From Acridotheres tristis (Eukaryota; Chordata; Aves; Passeriformes; Sturnidae): a DNA stretch of 64,000 nt. Position numbers and translations under genes: made by a program. A model generated the notes under the pieces. That model was given only the letters and a program-made list of their open reading frames with translations. It searched no databases and was not told the origin of the DNA. Below are positions 50,178 through 61,880 of this stretch, one piece after another. The stretch spans positions 24,179,529-24,243,528 of the forward strand of contig CM072894.1 in the NCBI GenBank assembly GCA_037013685.1, in the 5' to 3' direction. Position 1 is the first letter of the stretch. Each line of letters opens with the position of its first letter.

Positions 50178-53100
50178 GAAAAGCAACAAATTCTGCCTAG
50201 TTTCCATCACTAAAGAAAATTCTGTTCAGTGGTTCTGATCTGAGAAGTGAAAAAGAAGCCTTAAGAACAGGGTAAACAAGCTAAGAACTTTGGATGTAGC
50301 CTTGAAAACAAAGTTGAGAACAAAGAATGAAAGAATAGCATTATTTGCTCTAACAAAAGGTCACGATCTGTAAAGCACTGAAGAATCCTATATTTTATTA
50401 CAAAAATGTGTAGTTTAAGGTGATGCTCGTCTTGAAGCATTTTATAACTGGAACAGCATGAAACACAGGTGTCTTTCAAAAAAACAACTTGTAGCAGACA
50501 AAAAAGTCAGTGTTCAAGTTCCCTAAAATTCAAGGCAGTTTCTCAGAGCATGTTGCATGAAACTTCATCATTGCTGCTAAGCATCATAAATGCACACTCT
50601 GCAAATCCCTGGAGAGTACCTCACATTTCTAGAATTAGGGGCTGAGCAAAGAGAGAAGCTGTACAGGGTCCAAGTAGAATGGGGAGAACCTCATAAAAAC
50701 AGTTTGAGGTCTGTCTGCCTTGGAGATGATGCTGAACCTGAAATATATTTATAAAAGCTGTTCAGAAAAAAAGCCCTCCAAAGTAGCAAATAAATTTGGA
50801 GCTATCAGAACTGTAGTGAAAATTGGGATATATTTTCCATAAATACCACAGACTACAAATATTCTGATCAGCTCTCTCAATAGTTAAAAAGATAAGGTCC
50901 CATTATATCTTTTTATTAGACATTGAAGATGATGTTAGGATCTATGTAATTTCTCCAAGATTTGCAACGAAGGCATTTGATCAGAGATTTGGAGATGGAC
51001 TCTTGTGGTCTGTGTCTTCCTCAATTGCCTGAAGCAGTGTATAACTTCTGATGCAGTGCATGCCTGCTAAATGACCAGCCAGACTGCTAATTGCTCTTAC
51101 TTATTGCCAAAGGCTGATGGCTCTGTGCTATGTTAAGAAGATAAATATGTGGAACCTGTCTGCTGCCTCACTCTTTCATCAGCCCAAAGAAACCATAAAA
51201 CGCAACCATTCTAAGGTATAACTATGTTTTCTGCCATGGAGGGACAGGGGGTCTGGAATAAGACAAATAAACAGTGAAGGAAGGTGCAGGGCCCAGTTTA
51301 GCTGCCCAGAGTCATGTTGGGTGGAGAACCAGACACTTGGAGGTAAGGAAAGGAAAAGAGTGTTTCTCTACTCTTCGATTCTGCAGGACTGGCTCTGATC
51401 TGGGATCTATGCTCGAAAATAGATGTAGGAATACAGTATGCTATGTAAGCAAATTAATCTACATAAATTTTGAATGCACCTAATCTCGAGGCTTTCTGAC
51501 TCCATCAATCAGCTTTCCCAGCCTGCTTCCTGCAGGAATTGGTGCACTCTGCAGCAGTGATATAGCATGCTGCTGTTTGGCGTGAGAAGGAAAAATCTTG
51601 ACAGGATCTATTTTGCAAATGACCAACTTCTAAAAAACACTGTAAAATGTAGTTCATAGAAACAAAATAACAATGGAAAGTCAAACCCAAGAACCGAGTC
51701 CTAGAGGCTCTGATGTGTCATTGATGCAAATGACTAGAAGATCCAAGGCTTAAGGAAATTAAAATGTCATGCTTCAGTTCAATTGTAGTCCTTAAAGGTA
51801 CGTTTATTTCCCACTATTTATTCATGCAATCTTTAATATGGTAGCAAATGTCAAGGTAAGTGTTATTCTTGTTCATTAAAACAGTTTTTTGGATCAATGC
51901 TTTCATGATGTGCAAAGAGAAAACAATCTTCTCCATTATTTTCTATTTTGACAGACAAATTATCTTGCCTATATCTTCAAAGAGGTCTGGTGATAACACA
52001 AACATCTCTTTTACCATATATTTTAAATATTCATTAGAAGATCTGAGCAGTCAGTGATTGCTCATGAGACAAACTCTTAATAGAGCAATAATTACAGTGG
52101 AAAATACAAGATACCCAAGTGCTTCTTAGTTTACCTCATCTGTCTTTTCCAAATGTTGCACTCAGACCCTGTTTGCTCTATGGCAAACCCTCTTCATTAT
52201 TTTAATTTTCTTTAATAGCTCAATGAAGATCAGGTCCTTTTCCTTGATAAATCACTGCTTTCATATCTTCTTTCCAAGTCTAAAAGTACATACCAAAGTA
52301 ATTTTTTTTCAGTTAGGTCTCAATTTGGCTAGAAAAAAATGCATTTTGGCAGAAAATACAAAACAAACCATCCCAGATTTCCCCCAAAATAATCAATTTT
52401 ATTTGTTTACACAAAGCTTTTGATGTCAATTAAAGTGCATGAAGATTTGCATCATTTAGTAATCCTCATTAATAATCTGCTATCAAGTTTTGAAGACTTC
52501 TGCAAGAAGTTTTCTTGAAGTTAACTATTTGTATGCAATTAATTGGGACTTTTGCATCATTCTTCTAGTAGTCAGCTGAGCCACCTATGAAATATTTATT
52601 TATATCTCACTTTATATCACCATTACTTGGAAGAATTTACAGAATTGTTCTGACAAGGCTTTTGCTTGCATAATAGCTACCAATCATGCTCTTACAACAG
52701 TTTTGATTTGCCAGAGTCAAAGCAGTTATTGTCATAAAAAGTGAGTGAAGGAATGAGGTCTGTGACTCATTGCATGATTGTTGGTTTCTGAGGGGAAAAA
52801 AAGAAAGAAAAGCCTGTGACTGATTGATTCAGAAATCAAAGTTGGATAGATCTAAACTTCCTAAATGCTGAACTACTCCTCCCCCTTTTTTCCTCTAAAA
52901 ACCAGAAAATGCCAGAAAATGAGAAGAAAAGTAAATAAGAATGGGAGGATACTTTTAAATTATGCTCGATATTTGAGGCCTTTTATAAATGCTCCTAAGT
53001 TTCACAGAATTTACTGGTGGACCTCTGTGTGCTGCAGGGGAGCAGCCTGACTCACCTTGTCTGCACCACAGACTCCAGGGGAATGTCTCACATATTGTCA

Positions 53101-53286
53101 CTCCTCTCTGGCTGCAGGTGTCACTGGGCAGGGTAAATTAAAAAAAAAAATACTATAGCATCTATTTTTAAGTCTTCTGGCAAGAGAACCATTTGGAAGA
53201 AAAGAAGTCTGATAGTAATTTGCGTTCAGCTGCTCTGGAAGCTAGAAATTTTGTTAAATAAATAACAAAGATTTCAAAATGCCAAG

Positions 53287-53299
53287 CATCATCATCATC
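53287..53299. repeat. (CAT)4 microsatellite
   Basis: Four CAT trinucleotides. Confidence 0.75.
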
Positions 53300-53769
53300 T
53301 CAAAATACTCCTCATTTCTTAAGTCAGACTATCTTTTGCATTTTAGTTAACAATTTGCCATAACATCTATATTCTACTCTTTAATAAATGAGACATTTTT
53401 CTCTCTAATTTACAACAGACATAATCTGTGATGTTATATTTTTTCCCATTTTTCCAGCTCTTTCTCCAATTCACCTCTCTTCTCTCTGGATCAAGTGAGG
53501 AATTGCTTTTATTTCAATGCTGAAGTTTTAAAAATTATTCCATGGATATGGATATTGAACTCTATTGAAATAAGTTAGCTATTCTGAGCAGGTGGTTGTG
53601 AAATTTTATCTCTGATCTATGAGTATTATTGCATTATAAAGCTTTTTTTAGATATATTTGACTTTTGTGTATAATTCATTGTAAACCTCAGTTCAGATCT
53701 CAAAAGCTAATGAGTTGTCAGATTAAATATTGTAAGTTATTATTGAAGGATTAGATAACAAAGCACAGA

Positions 53770-54130
53770 ACATCACTGTGCCATTGTCTAAGGCTGTGTT
53801 ATGTCTTGAATACTGAACACACTTCTGGCCATCTCATCCCAAAGGATTTAACAGCATGAGTAAAAGTATAGAGAAGGGCAAAAAGGCAGATCAAAAAAAT
53901 GGAATGGCTTACATAGACCAAATGCTGAGTAGAAAATAGGAAAGAATTTTAGAATATATGGTAGGAATGCATGAACTATAATAGGAAAAATGTCCACAGA
54001 ATGTGTATTCACTACCTTGCAACACAATAACCACTGCAATCAAAAGGTAACCAGATTAAGCAAACAAAGATTAACTTTTCACCACAGAATCTGATTCAGT
54101 TGTGGAATCCATTGGTACAGCATGTCTGGA
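53770..54130 (+). mobile_element. Diverged CR1 LINE 3' fragment, sense on plus strand
   Basis: Seen: CTTCTGGCCATCTCATCCCA (53822-53841), AAAGGATTTAACAGCATGAG (53841-53860), AGAGAAGGGCA (53870-53880), GGAATGGCTTACATAGACCA (53901-53920), and CAGTTGTGGAATCCATTGG near 54098-54116. This is the same order as the sauropsid CR1/L3-type 3' region: the '...aaggatat-aacag...gtacagagaagggcaac...ggaa-tggcttcc...ctgtggaa' succession. Divergence and indels are heavy and no frame survives. Of the three CR1 pieces this one covers the longest part of the consensus, together with a 53900-54060 interval that is poorly conserved. Confidence 0.65.
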
Positions 54131-54406
54131 GAACAAAGAAAAAAATTGATTTGAAAAGAGAGAAAAGAAACTCATGAAATAAAACTCCTCAGAATGCATT
54201 TTCATTTGACTGTTGTGACACAGGTAAAGTTTGACTCCTGAAAGGTGCTTTGTCTCTAGTAGGGAAATACTTCCTGGAGTATCTGGAGTTTTTTTCCTTT
54301 TCCCCAGTGCTGGAACGAAACAAAGGCAACCATGGAACTCAGTTAAAGTCAACAGCAAAGTTAAAGTGATAACTTTAAGGCTGCAGTGATGATGGAAACC
54401 AAGGGT

Positions 54407-54420
54407 AAAAAAATTTTTTT
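54407..54420. repeat. A7T7 palindrome
   Basis: Perfectly self-complementary A-tract/T-tract, a rigid and typically nucleosome-disfavouring sequence. Confidence 0.7.
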
Positions 54421-54464
54421 CAAAGACGTCTTTATTAAGTTTTTAATGCAGATCAATCTTTTAT

Positions 54465-54545
54465 AATAAAAAAAAAACAAAAAAACCAACAAAAAATCAA
54501 ACCAAAACTACCACCCCCCAACCCCCCAAAAAACAACAAAAAGCC
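54465..54545. repeat. A/C-rich low-complexity tract
   Basis: A10 followed by CAA/ACC-patterned sequence and two C6 runs. There is almost no G or T over about 75 bases, so the tract is strongly strand-asymmetric. Confidence 0.75.
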
Positions 54546-54964
54546 CCATCAAGAAACAACTAAGTTTTTGAAGCATCAGCTCACTTAATCTTAAAAATTA
54601 AATTTGACACCGATTTTTTTCTTTTAACATGACTTTGGCTGCTTACTCAGATCACCAAGCTTCCCAGCATTTTTAGTACTGCAATCCCTATTGATTTCTC
54701 TCTGGCTTCTATAAGGTCACTAAAAGTGAGTATCACAATATCATAGCCTCCATGCATAATTCAGGATTTGTTGACACAGAAGGCAGCTAAATAAAGGCAA
54801 TTTGATTGCTTTTAGAAGAAATTCAGAGAGACCTTATTTATAGAGTTGGTGGATAAAACTCCCATTCTGTTTGTCTTAGATTAAGAAAAAATAAAGGGAA
54901 GATAATTTTTAAATAGTTTATTTGCTTAAAATATCACACTTGCACTATATCAGACTTCTGTTAA

Positions 54965-54977
54965 TTTTTTTTTTTTT
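54965..54977. repeat. Poly(T) run
   Basis: Thirteen consecutive T bases. Confidence 0.8.
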
Positions 54978-56024
54978 ACTTGAAGAAAGATCCTTCATAT
55001 TCAGCAAAAAAAAGAAGAAAATAATCAATATTTTTAAATGGAGATTTGACTGATGAGGGTATTCCTTCCTTAAATAGTTATTATGAGTGACAAAATCCTG
55101 AAAAAAAAATTGTCTTTCAAAACAAAGAACATGTTCATTGACTAGAGCAATTCTTCCATGCTGTAAATCAAATAATGAAATGATTCTGCTCTAAATCCTC
55201 GAGTAATTTGGTCCTCTCTCAGCTGCCTCTCTTCTGCTAATTAAATTGTTTCAGTTGCACACTGAAGGCCTCTACATGCAGAAAATATTAGTCCCAAAAT
55301 TGAATCTCCATATAAACTGCCTGTTAAGGACCCCAAAAACTCCAAGCTGCCAGACTGCTCTGAGAAATTGCACACAGCACGTGCTAATTACAACAGCCCA
55401 AACACACAAGGGCATTCTCACCCTTCAGGAGCATGGGCAGCCAGGTTCCAGCAGCCAGGACATTTCCACATCTTGCCTGCAGTTATCATTTATTACTGAA
55501 ACAGCTTATGCTTTGGCACAGAGGCAAGTATGGTAACAGAAACATATTGCAGTAAGAAACGTTTCATTAGAGACTTATTAAATTTTCTGAATTAACACCA
55601 CAAATAGTTCTAAAAGGTCTACGATTTGGATGATCATCAAATTTGAGCAAGAGACCCTAATCAAAATCATCTACAGGTCGGTCCTGTTCTAATACTGGAA
55701 AGAGTCCCTGTGAAAAGGCAGTAATATTGCAAAGTATGGAGATGTGCTGGGAAAGTGCCTATGTCCCATGTTCCCTGCCACAGAAATCCTGAGTCTTGTT
55801 TTACTTTAGGATACTAAGCCTTTAGTAGAGTAGATCTGTTTTTCCCCTACAAATCTGTGTTTTCAGCTCTTATTTTGAACGCTGGCTAAAAGAAACTTAA
55901 AAAATTCACAGTATCCTGCAACACAGTTACAAGGAAACAGATGCTTTCTATTTTACTGAAACCTGTGAAATAAGACAATTTTTGGTGGCCTTGGAAGGGA
56001 AGCTGAGAACTCCATCCTTCAATA

Positions 56025-56037
56025 ATTTTTTTTTTTT
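56025..56037. repeat. Poly(T) run
   Basis: About thirteen consecutive T bases ending in CG. Confidence 0.75.
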
Positions 56038-56698
56038 CGTATTATTTCTTTCTGACCAATATTAACTAGCTATTACTTAGGCCCCTTGGGAATTCTGATT
56101 AAGGCAAACTCTTATGCAAAAAATCAATCTTTCAATGGCAGGCTTTGTTAATCTTCCAAATCCAATTTCCATTTCTCACATTCCAGGTTTATTGATTATA
56201 TGTCAAAATTCTCAAGTCATCTGTAGGGCTAACTGAATTACTCTGTGTCTAATAATTTAATTGTTTTCAAAAACAGATCTGCCACTTCCATTGAATACTA
56301 AAATTTTGTTGGAAATAGCTAAGGAAATGGCAGCACACACTCACATAATTATTCAAAAGCATTTAATTATCTAAAGTTTCGAATGGAGCTGCAGTGAGAT
56401 GCTGAGAATAAAGGGGTGACAGGGTAAGCAGACTGCATCCTGTGAGTGAGCCAAGTAAAGTCCTGTTTCTGCAGCTTTGCCACAGGAAACTTTCAGTTCC
56501 TGTCAGATTTTTGGGGCGAGCAACAGATACTTTCTAATGAAGAAACTTTACCATAGCTCTAAGTGAAGTCAGTTTGTATTTTAACGGATATGAATGGCAC
56601 AAATACAGAGAAAATGAGAAGGGGAAATGGCTTGCCTGTAATTATATAAGCAAAAAATCAAGGACCTGCAATTCTTTATGCATAACCAGAAGTATTAT

Positions 56699-56726
56699 TT
56701 TAATTAATTAATTAAAATTAATTAAA
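56699..56726. repeat. (TAAT)n microsatellite
   Basis: TTAATTAATTAATTAAAATT-type repeat. It contains several overlapping TAATTA homeodomain-core palindromes. Confidence 0.75.
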
Positions 56727-58837
56727 CTGTGACTTATTGAAATGATTGAAGTCACTGTCATAGCTCTCACATTTGAGTAGAGCTTATTTGGGGAATGAGA
56801 AGAATGAGGGAGAGTGTGCACCTGTGTGTGTCAAGCCATGATGTAAAGTTTGTGGTAATCTTCCCAGTGCAAGGTGGCCCTGGAAAGGTGAAAAAACTGC
56901 GTGCTAAGGAACCCCAGAAATCCTCTCAGCACTATTATGGAGGGCATTTAATTTGAACCATCTAAACAAGAAAATCAGGTGCAAGGTATTTTTATAAACA
57001 GCTGAAAAGTAAAGCACAGTTCAGGACTTGCTGCTAAAAAGGGATTTTGACACCTAGGTCCCTGCAGGGAGCAGAGCACATCAACACTCAGATAATTTTG
57101 TTGCAGAAGGCAGACAAACTTAGAGGAAAGCTCTGTGGGTTTCATTCTAATCAAGTGGTAATAACCCATTGAAGATATCAGGGGAGAAGATAATTTGACT
57201 GAGAATAACCACAGAGAATGCACAGGGCTCATCATAGAGGAAATGGTAAAGAGGAATAGCAAGGCCCAGTTCTATTATCCTCAGCTGCTCAGTTGGTAAG
57301 ACTTCCCTAGTAGCTACTACCTGAAAAAAATACATGTAGTAATTTATTTTGACCATAGGAAACCTTCTGATATTTTCTCACATCTTTTTCTCAAAAGCAA
57401 GATAAGGAAGGGTTTTCTGATGAAACTACCAGAAGGTGGATGAAGACGTGATTGCTAAAAACTTACTTTCTCTTTGGACAGCTATCAAGGACTCTGCTGT
57501 TCTTAAAAAAGTACAGGAATTAAATTGCAGGAAAGAAGGCTGAAATTTCAGTCCGGAAAAGTGTGTGGCAGCAAGGATTGTGAAGCACTCAAAGAGCTTA
57601 CATAGAGAAGAGATGGAGTGTTGTTTACTGTTAAAAGACCTTAAGAACTGTGTAGAAATACATATCAGAAATTATTTGTGTAAAGGTAACATCACTGTGG
57701 TTTACCAGAAGGGACAGAATGAGCACTTGAGGTGTTTTCCAGACCTATAGTATCATGATCCACTGATTTTTCAGGGAATAGGTGTCCCTGTTAGAACTGT
57801 TATCAGGTGCTTTTCCCATGGTTCCCAACCATAAAATTTGGGGTTTTGTACTTGAGAGCATTTTCACACATTCACAACATAAATTATTTTAAATGACAAC
57901 GTCACGTTCTTGTTTTTAGGTATCTTTTGAATGCATACGGAACAGGAGCACAAGACAAAATATACAAAATACTAAATGGTAAACAGAGTATGCAATCAAT
58001 TCTCCCAGTCAGAGGGTGTTCAGAATTCATAACCCTGTTCAATAATTCACAAATCAATTAAAATAACATTATTTTTCTCTCTTTCCACTTAGCAGTAACG
58101 ATGTGTAAAGGTCACTTGCCATCTAGTTAGGGAAAAGGCAGCAATTAACATCAAAGTAAAACCAGAATATTCATTTTCTGTTACACAATGCAAGCGTGAC
58201 ATTATTTTCTACTTGGATGGAGCCCTCAGCAATAGCAGGGCTGAATTTTCACCTCACAGAGAAATTAAGGAAGAATTTTTAAAATCTTGCACTGACACCA
58301 GAAATGTTGTAGTTACTTGTACCAACACTGGGAGCCAAAGATGTCAGAGATTATTGGAAGCCTGATTCCTTTTACCTTAAATATCAGCAAAAAAACCTTT
58401 TACGAATAGTTCTGAAATATGAAAGGAATTATGTTTTTCTACTTGGTTCACTTATGCCACTGTAAGTGGGAATTCATGTCTGGACTGTGCTAAGAATTGA
58501 AGAATTAATGCTTTGCTTCTAGAATGGGGCCTCTCAATTTTATTTATCTTATTACTTTTTTATTTTTTAATTTTTTTAAACTTATTTTATTTGTTATTTT
58601 ATTTAGTTTTAAAGTTTACTTTATTAGTTTTGTTATTTATGTTTTTAATTTGGTTTTCTTATTTTACTTATTAGATTTTTTTGTTTTTATATATATTAGG
58701 TTTATTATTTTTTTAACTTTATTTATTTCTATATACTTAAATTAGAAAATAAAAAGAAAAATATAAAGAAAAATATATTTTAATTTAGTGTTCTCTGATT
58801 CTTTAAATGTTTTAAATTAACTTTTAAAATTTTGTTA

Positions 58838-58859
58838 TTTTTATTTATTTATTTATTTT
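58838..58859. repeat. (TTTA)n microsatellite
   Basis: About five TTTA units inside the T-rich block. Confidence 0.85.
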
Positions 58860-59012
58860 CCAGGATATGATTTAATGTCTTTATTTTTCTTTATTTTGTT
58901 ATTTTTATAATTTATTGCATTTATTTACTTCTTATTCATTCTTCACTCATTTTATATTTATTTTTTAGATTATTAACTTATAAAAACTTCAGTTTAAAAC
59001 TTAATTTTTGTT

Positions 59013-59159
59013 TAATTATTTTTGGCTAATAATTACTTTTGGGTAATAATTACTTTTGGGTAATAATTACTTTTGGGTAATTATTACTTTTGGCTAATTT
59101 TTAGTTTTGGTTAGTTATTTTTGGTCAATAATTATTTTTGGTTAATAATAATTTTTGTT
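59013..59159. repeat. 17-bp tandem array
   Basis: The unit TAATAATTACTTTTGGG is perfect at 59027-59043, 59044-59060 and 59061-59077. Progressively diverged copies follow (59078-59094, 59095-59111, then 15-17-bp units to 59159), with one partial copy before (59013-59026). There are about nine units in total. The gradient from identical core to diverged flank fits local replication-slippage growth. Confidence 0.9.
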
Positions 59160-59258
59160 TGTTTTTCTTATTTTTATTTGTCCTTTTAAAAAAAATATTT
59201 TTTATTAGTTTTATATTTTTTAATTTACTTTTAATTCATAAAACACTTTTTATTTTTA

Positions 59259-59278
59259 GATTTGATTTGATTTGATTT
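59259..59278. repeat. (GATTT)4 microsatellite
   Basis: Four perfect GATTT pentamers forming the right edge of the T-rich block. On the minus strand this is (AAATC)4, directly following the CpG-dense patch. Confidence 0.9.
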
Positions 59279-59282
59279 TTCA

Positions 59283-59520
59283 CCAATGAGGATTCCCCGA
59301 GTGCAGTTGCTCTTCCGCTTTTCTCTTTGGCTTTACAATCTGGCAGCCCTGGAGCCGAAGGCTGAGTGCAGGGAGACCCATCCTTGTCCTGCGCTGGTGC
59401 CGGGCAATGCCCGCGGTTTGCCCGGGCAGCCGCCGCTTGTTGTGGCCCTGCAGCATCCCCAGGGCAGCCGGTGATGTGCCTGCCCCTCCTGTGCTTCATT
59501 TCCCACTATTCATCGACTTT
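59283..59520. other. CpG-dense patch (small CpG island-like)
   Basis: About 12 CpG sites fall within 59297-59517, nine of them in roughly 135 bp (59350-59475), in a window where CpG is otherwise scarce. GC content jumps abruptly at the border with the T-rich block. GCCCGGGC- and CCGCGG-like words are present near 59409-59432. Frames on both strands are open (minus 59236-59499, 87 codons, Ala/Gly/Pro-rich; plus 59286-59474) because GC-rich DNA has few stops; neither resembles a known protein. Options are an unmethylated regulatory island or short promoter, a recent insertion whose CpGs have not decayed, or a piece of a GC-rich retroelement. It is too short for a classic 500-bp island. Confidence 0.6.
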
Positions 59521-61814
59521 CAGCACTTTCTGACAAGTTTATGCCAGGTATTCAGTGGCTTTTTGTGGCTCCAGATAAATCTCAAAAAATAATGAGAAGA
59601 ATGGCTGAGGGTTTTTTTTCCCCCCAGTTATAAATGTTCTTTTCAACAAACCATGATATTCATGTTTATGCTTTGAAATGTCATAAAGTTGTTAATGCTG
59701 CATAGGAAGCAAGGGATAAATTTGATCTTTGTCTGCTAAAAATATGTCATTTAGGTAGTGTCACTTCCAGTCTTCCATCTTTCTGGTTTCAGTTTACTAC
59801 CACAAAATGTTTTGAAATCTGTTAACTAATTTGTATTGATACATTTGCCCTCAAAGACACAAAATTCCTTCTTATTTTAAAATAAGAAAGGGAAATAAAG
59901 GATAATATTTATTAGTACTGTCTGCAAGACACAGAGACATGAGCTCAGCTTTATTTACTGGTGCCAAGGAATCCACATGGGCAAATTCATATAAAAGGCC
60001 ACCAAAAACTTGGCTTTGTGTTCTATTAGAAAGTCTTAGGAAGATTCCAGTCCCTATGAAACTAAAATTTTTTTTCAATCCCTACTGTGTCCTGGGCATA
60101 AAATATTATTTAGGGTTTTCCCCCTCCTCACTATAAGAAAGCAAACATAAAGAATCAGACGTCAAGCATGAGTTTTCTCATTCATCTTTGATGAGATTTC
60201 TTTCAAAGACAAACCAGCAAATGCTTTCTATGTGAACTCCATAATTTTCCAAATACAGAGTTTAGAGACACTGAACTCTTTTGAAAATGTAGTGTCACAT
60301 TTGTCTTTTTCCTTTCAAGTGACACATTTGTTAAATGTTAAGCATTTCTGTCATTCTCATGTTAGCATATGAAGTGTGAAAATTAATTTTACTTGCTAAT
60401 TGTAAAGGTAATTGGTTTGGGGGTATCAACTGTCACTCCATCAGAGAGAAAAAACCCAAACTCTGTCTTCTGTGAGCCTGCAGGAAGAGGTAGCATGGAT
60501 GTTGTCTGGAAAAATCCATCATTAAATTAATTGAAAAGGACATATGAGTCTTATGAACCCACCAGTTGAATTCGATGAAGGAACAACATTTACTTCTAAA
60601 AATATTCATCTTCTAGAAAGAGATTAATGACTCCACTAATGTGCATTGCTATTGCAGAAAATAACCTTAAGAGGTAACTAGAACTCACAGTGGGATCACC
60701 ATAGAGAGTGAACAGTGTTGCTAAACCAAGATCTGTCTTTCCCTTATCTACTGCTGAAAGAAAACTGTGCATAGAATGTGAGGAAAAGTGACTGCACCAT
60801 GAATGGTGCAAAGTCTTTCTGCAATCAGTGCCTAACACATCATACTTGGTGCATTACTGAGATGTCAGTTCTTTTGATTAGTTCACAAAATTGGTCTCAG
60901 TTGTGCACTGTTAACTTCTTGGGAAACACAATGGATTTCTGCCATGCAGCTTCACCCACTGAGATGGAAAAAGCTACCCTGCATTTTGTGTCCAGACAAA
61001 TTTTCATAGCTCTCCTCTTAATGGTTGCAAAAATATTATCATCAGGGTTATAAGCGGGCTGAAAGTATTTTCTACTACAACTCCTTGATTTCTTTTGCTG
61101 TTTACTTGCTGCTTCTTTATCTCCATCCTGTATTTACACTGTAAACTGTATGGGTTAAAGATCACTTTTACATTCTGGTATTTTCACATCACCTAGCAGC
61201 AGTCCAGACCCAAAGTAGAAGTAATACGAAATGTTGTAATAAATCATTTACTAGATGTTCCCTCTTTCAAACTGTTGGAAGGTCCATCTCTCAGTAAGTT
61301 ACATGGGAGAAGATGAGATGACAGAGATGAAGAGGCAAAGAGGAGGCTCTAGGGAACGAATACAAGAACTTTTTAGACTGTTCTCTTGGAGCTTTAAACA
61401 GTGTATTAATGACTAAAATGCATGGGACAGGACAAATGTTGTCTTTTGAGAGATGAACAGACAGTGATGGAGAACTCAGACCAAATTTTACTGAAGGCAC
61501 AGGGTGATTGTTATTTGTGTTTGGCTTTAGGTCTAATCTTATTAGCTCCAACAAAAAACACCTCAGTATACTTTACTGCTTATACTCTAGATAAGCTGAA
61601 CATTTGAGTCTAGAGGTTTTATTATTTTCCTGAGCCAAAATCCTGAGGAGGAGGGATCCTGTCCTCATCATAGTCCATGGTGATTTTAAAATTTAATCCA
61701 TTTGGGGCCAGGTTTTTCCATTGATATCTTTATAATTCCCTGAATCTTTTTTTGTCTTTCAGGGCCAACAGCACCCAACTTTACTATACAAAGAAAGTTC
61801 CTCTCCTTACTTGG
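59521..61814. other. Unique AT-rich non-coding stretch
   Basis: No gene is supported. Frames are at most 91 codons (60778-61053, plus). A pyrimidine tract T8C6 followed by AG near 59611-59627 resembles a splice acceptor, but no exon structure follows. Confidence 0.6.
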
Positions 61815-61880
61815 GTGTTATTTTTTTGTTTTTTGTTTGTTTTTGTTTTTTGGTGTTGTTGTTGTTGTTTTTTTTTTTTT
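61815..61880 (-). repeat. T/G tract resembling a minus-strand A-tail
   Basis: Plus-strand T runs, TTTG words, (GTT)5 at 61854-61868 and T13 at 61868-61880. On the minus strand an AATAAA hexamer (61895 down to 61890) lies about ten bases before the A13 run, followed by AAC-patterned A-rich sequence. This is the layout of a polyadenylated 3' end inserted by retroposition. The body upstream on the minus strand (above 61896) is not recognised and has no long frame. Confidence 0.4.

Larger units (their letters stand above)
47121..53769. other. Unique AT-rich non-coding stretch
   Basis: No gene is supported; frames are under 90 codons. The notable item is the T-rich tract at 50096-50177. A perfect donor look-alike (CAAGGTAAGT) near 51851-51860 has no convincing acceptor before it. 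Confidence 0.6.
54131..58537. other. Unique AT-rich non-coding stretch with A/T tracts
   Basis: No gene is supported; frames are at most 96 codons. It contains the A7T7 palindrome at 54407-54420, an A/C-rich tract at 54465-54545, T runs at 54965-54977 and 56025-56037, and a TAAT repeat at 56699-56726. Confidence 0.6.
58538..59280. repeat. T-rich, C-poor low-complexity block
   Basis: About 740 bp in which T dominates the plus strand, A is second, and C is only about 6% by hand count (about 43 C). A short A-rich interruption lies at 58738-58782. Recurrent words are TTTTA, TTTAT, ATTTT and TTTTG. The block contains a (TTTA)n run at 58838-58859, a 17-bp array at 59013-59159 and (GATTT)4 at 59259-59278. 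The 73-codon plus-strand frame at 58524-58745 is only a Phe/Ile/Leu read-through of this composition, not a membrane protein gene. The best explanation is an old, diverged expansion of short A/T repeats, or an enormously expanded retroposon tail if read on the minus strand. Confidence 0.85.

Noticed and set aside
58524..58745. 73-codon Phe/Ile/Leu-rich frame that looks like a multi-pass membrane peptide
   Set aside because: It is a direct translation of the T-rich low-complexity block and no other signal supports a gene.
59236..59499. 87-codon Ala/Gly/Pro-rich minus-strand frame in the CpG patch
   Set aside because: GC-rich DNA opens frames by lacking stop codons. The frame runs on into the simple-repeat block and has no family resemblance.
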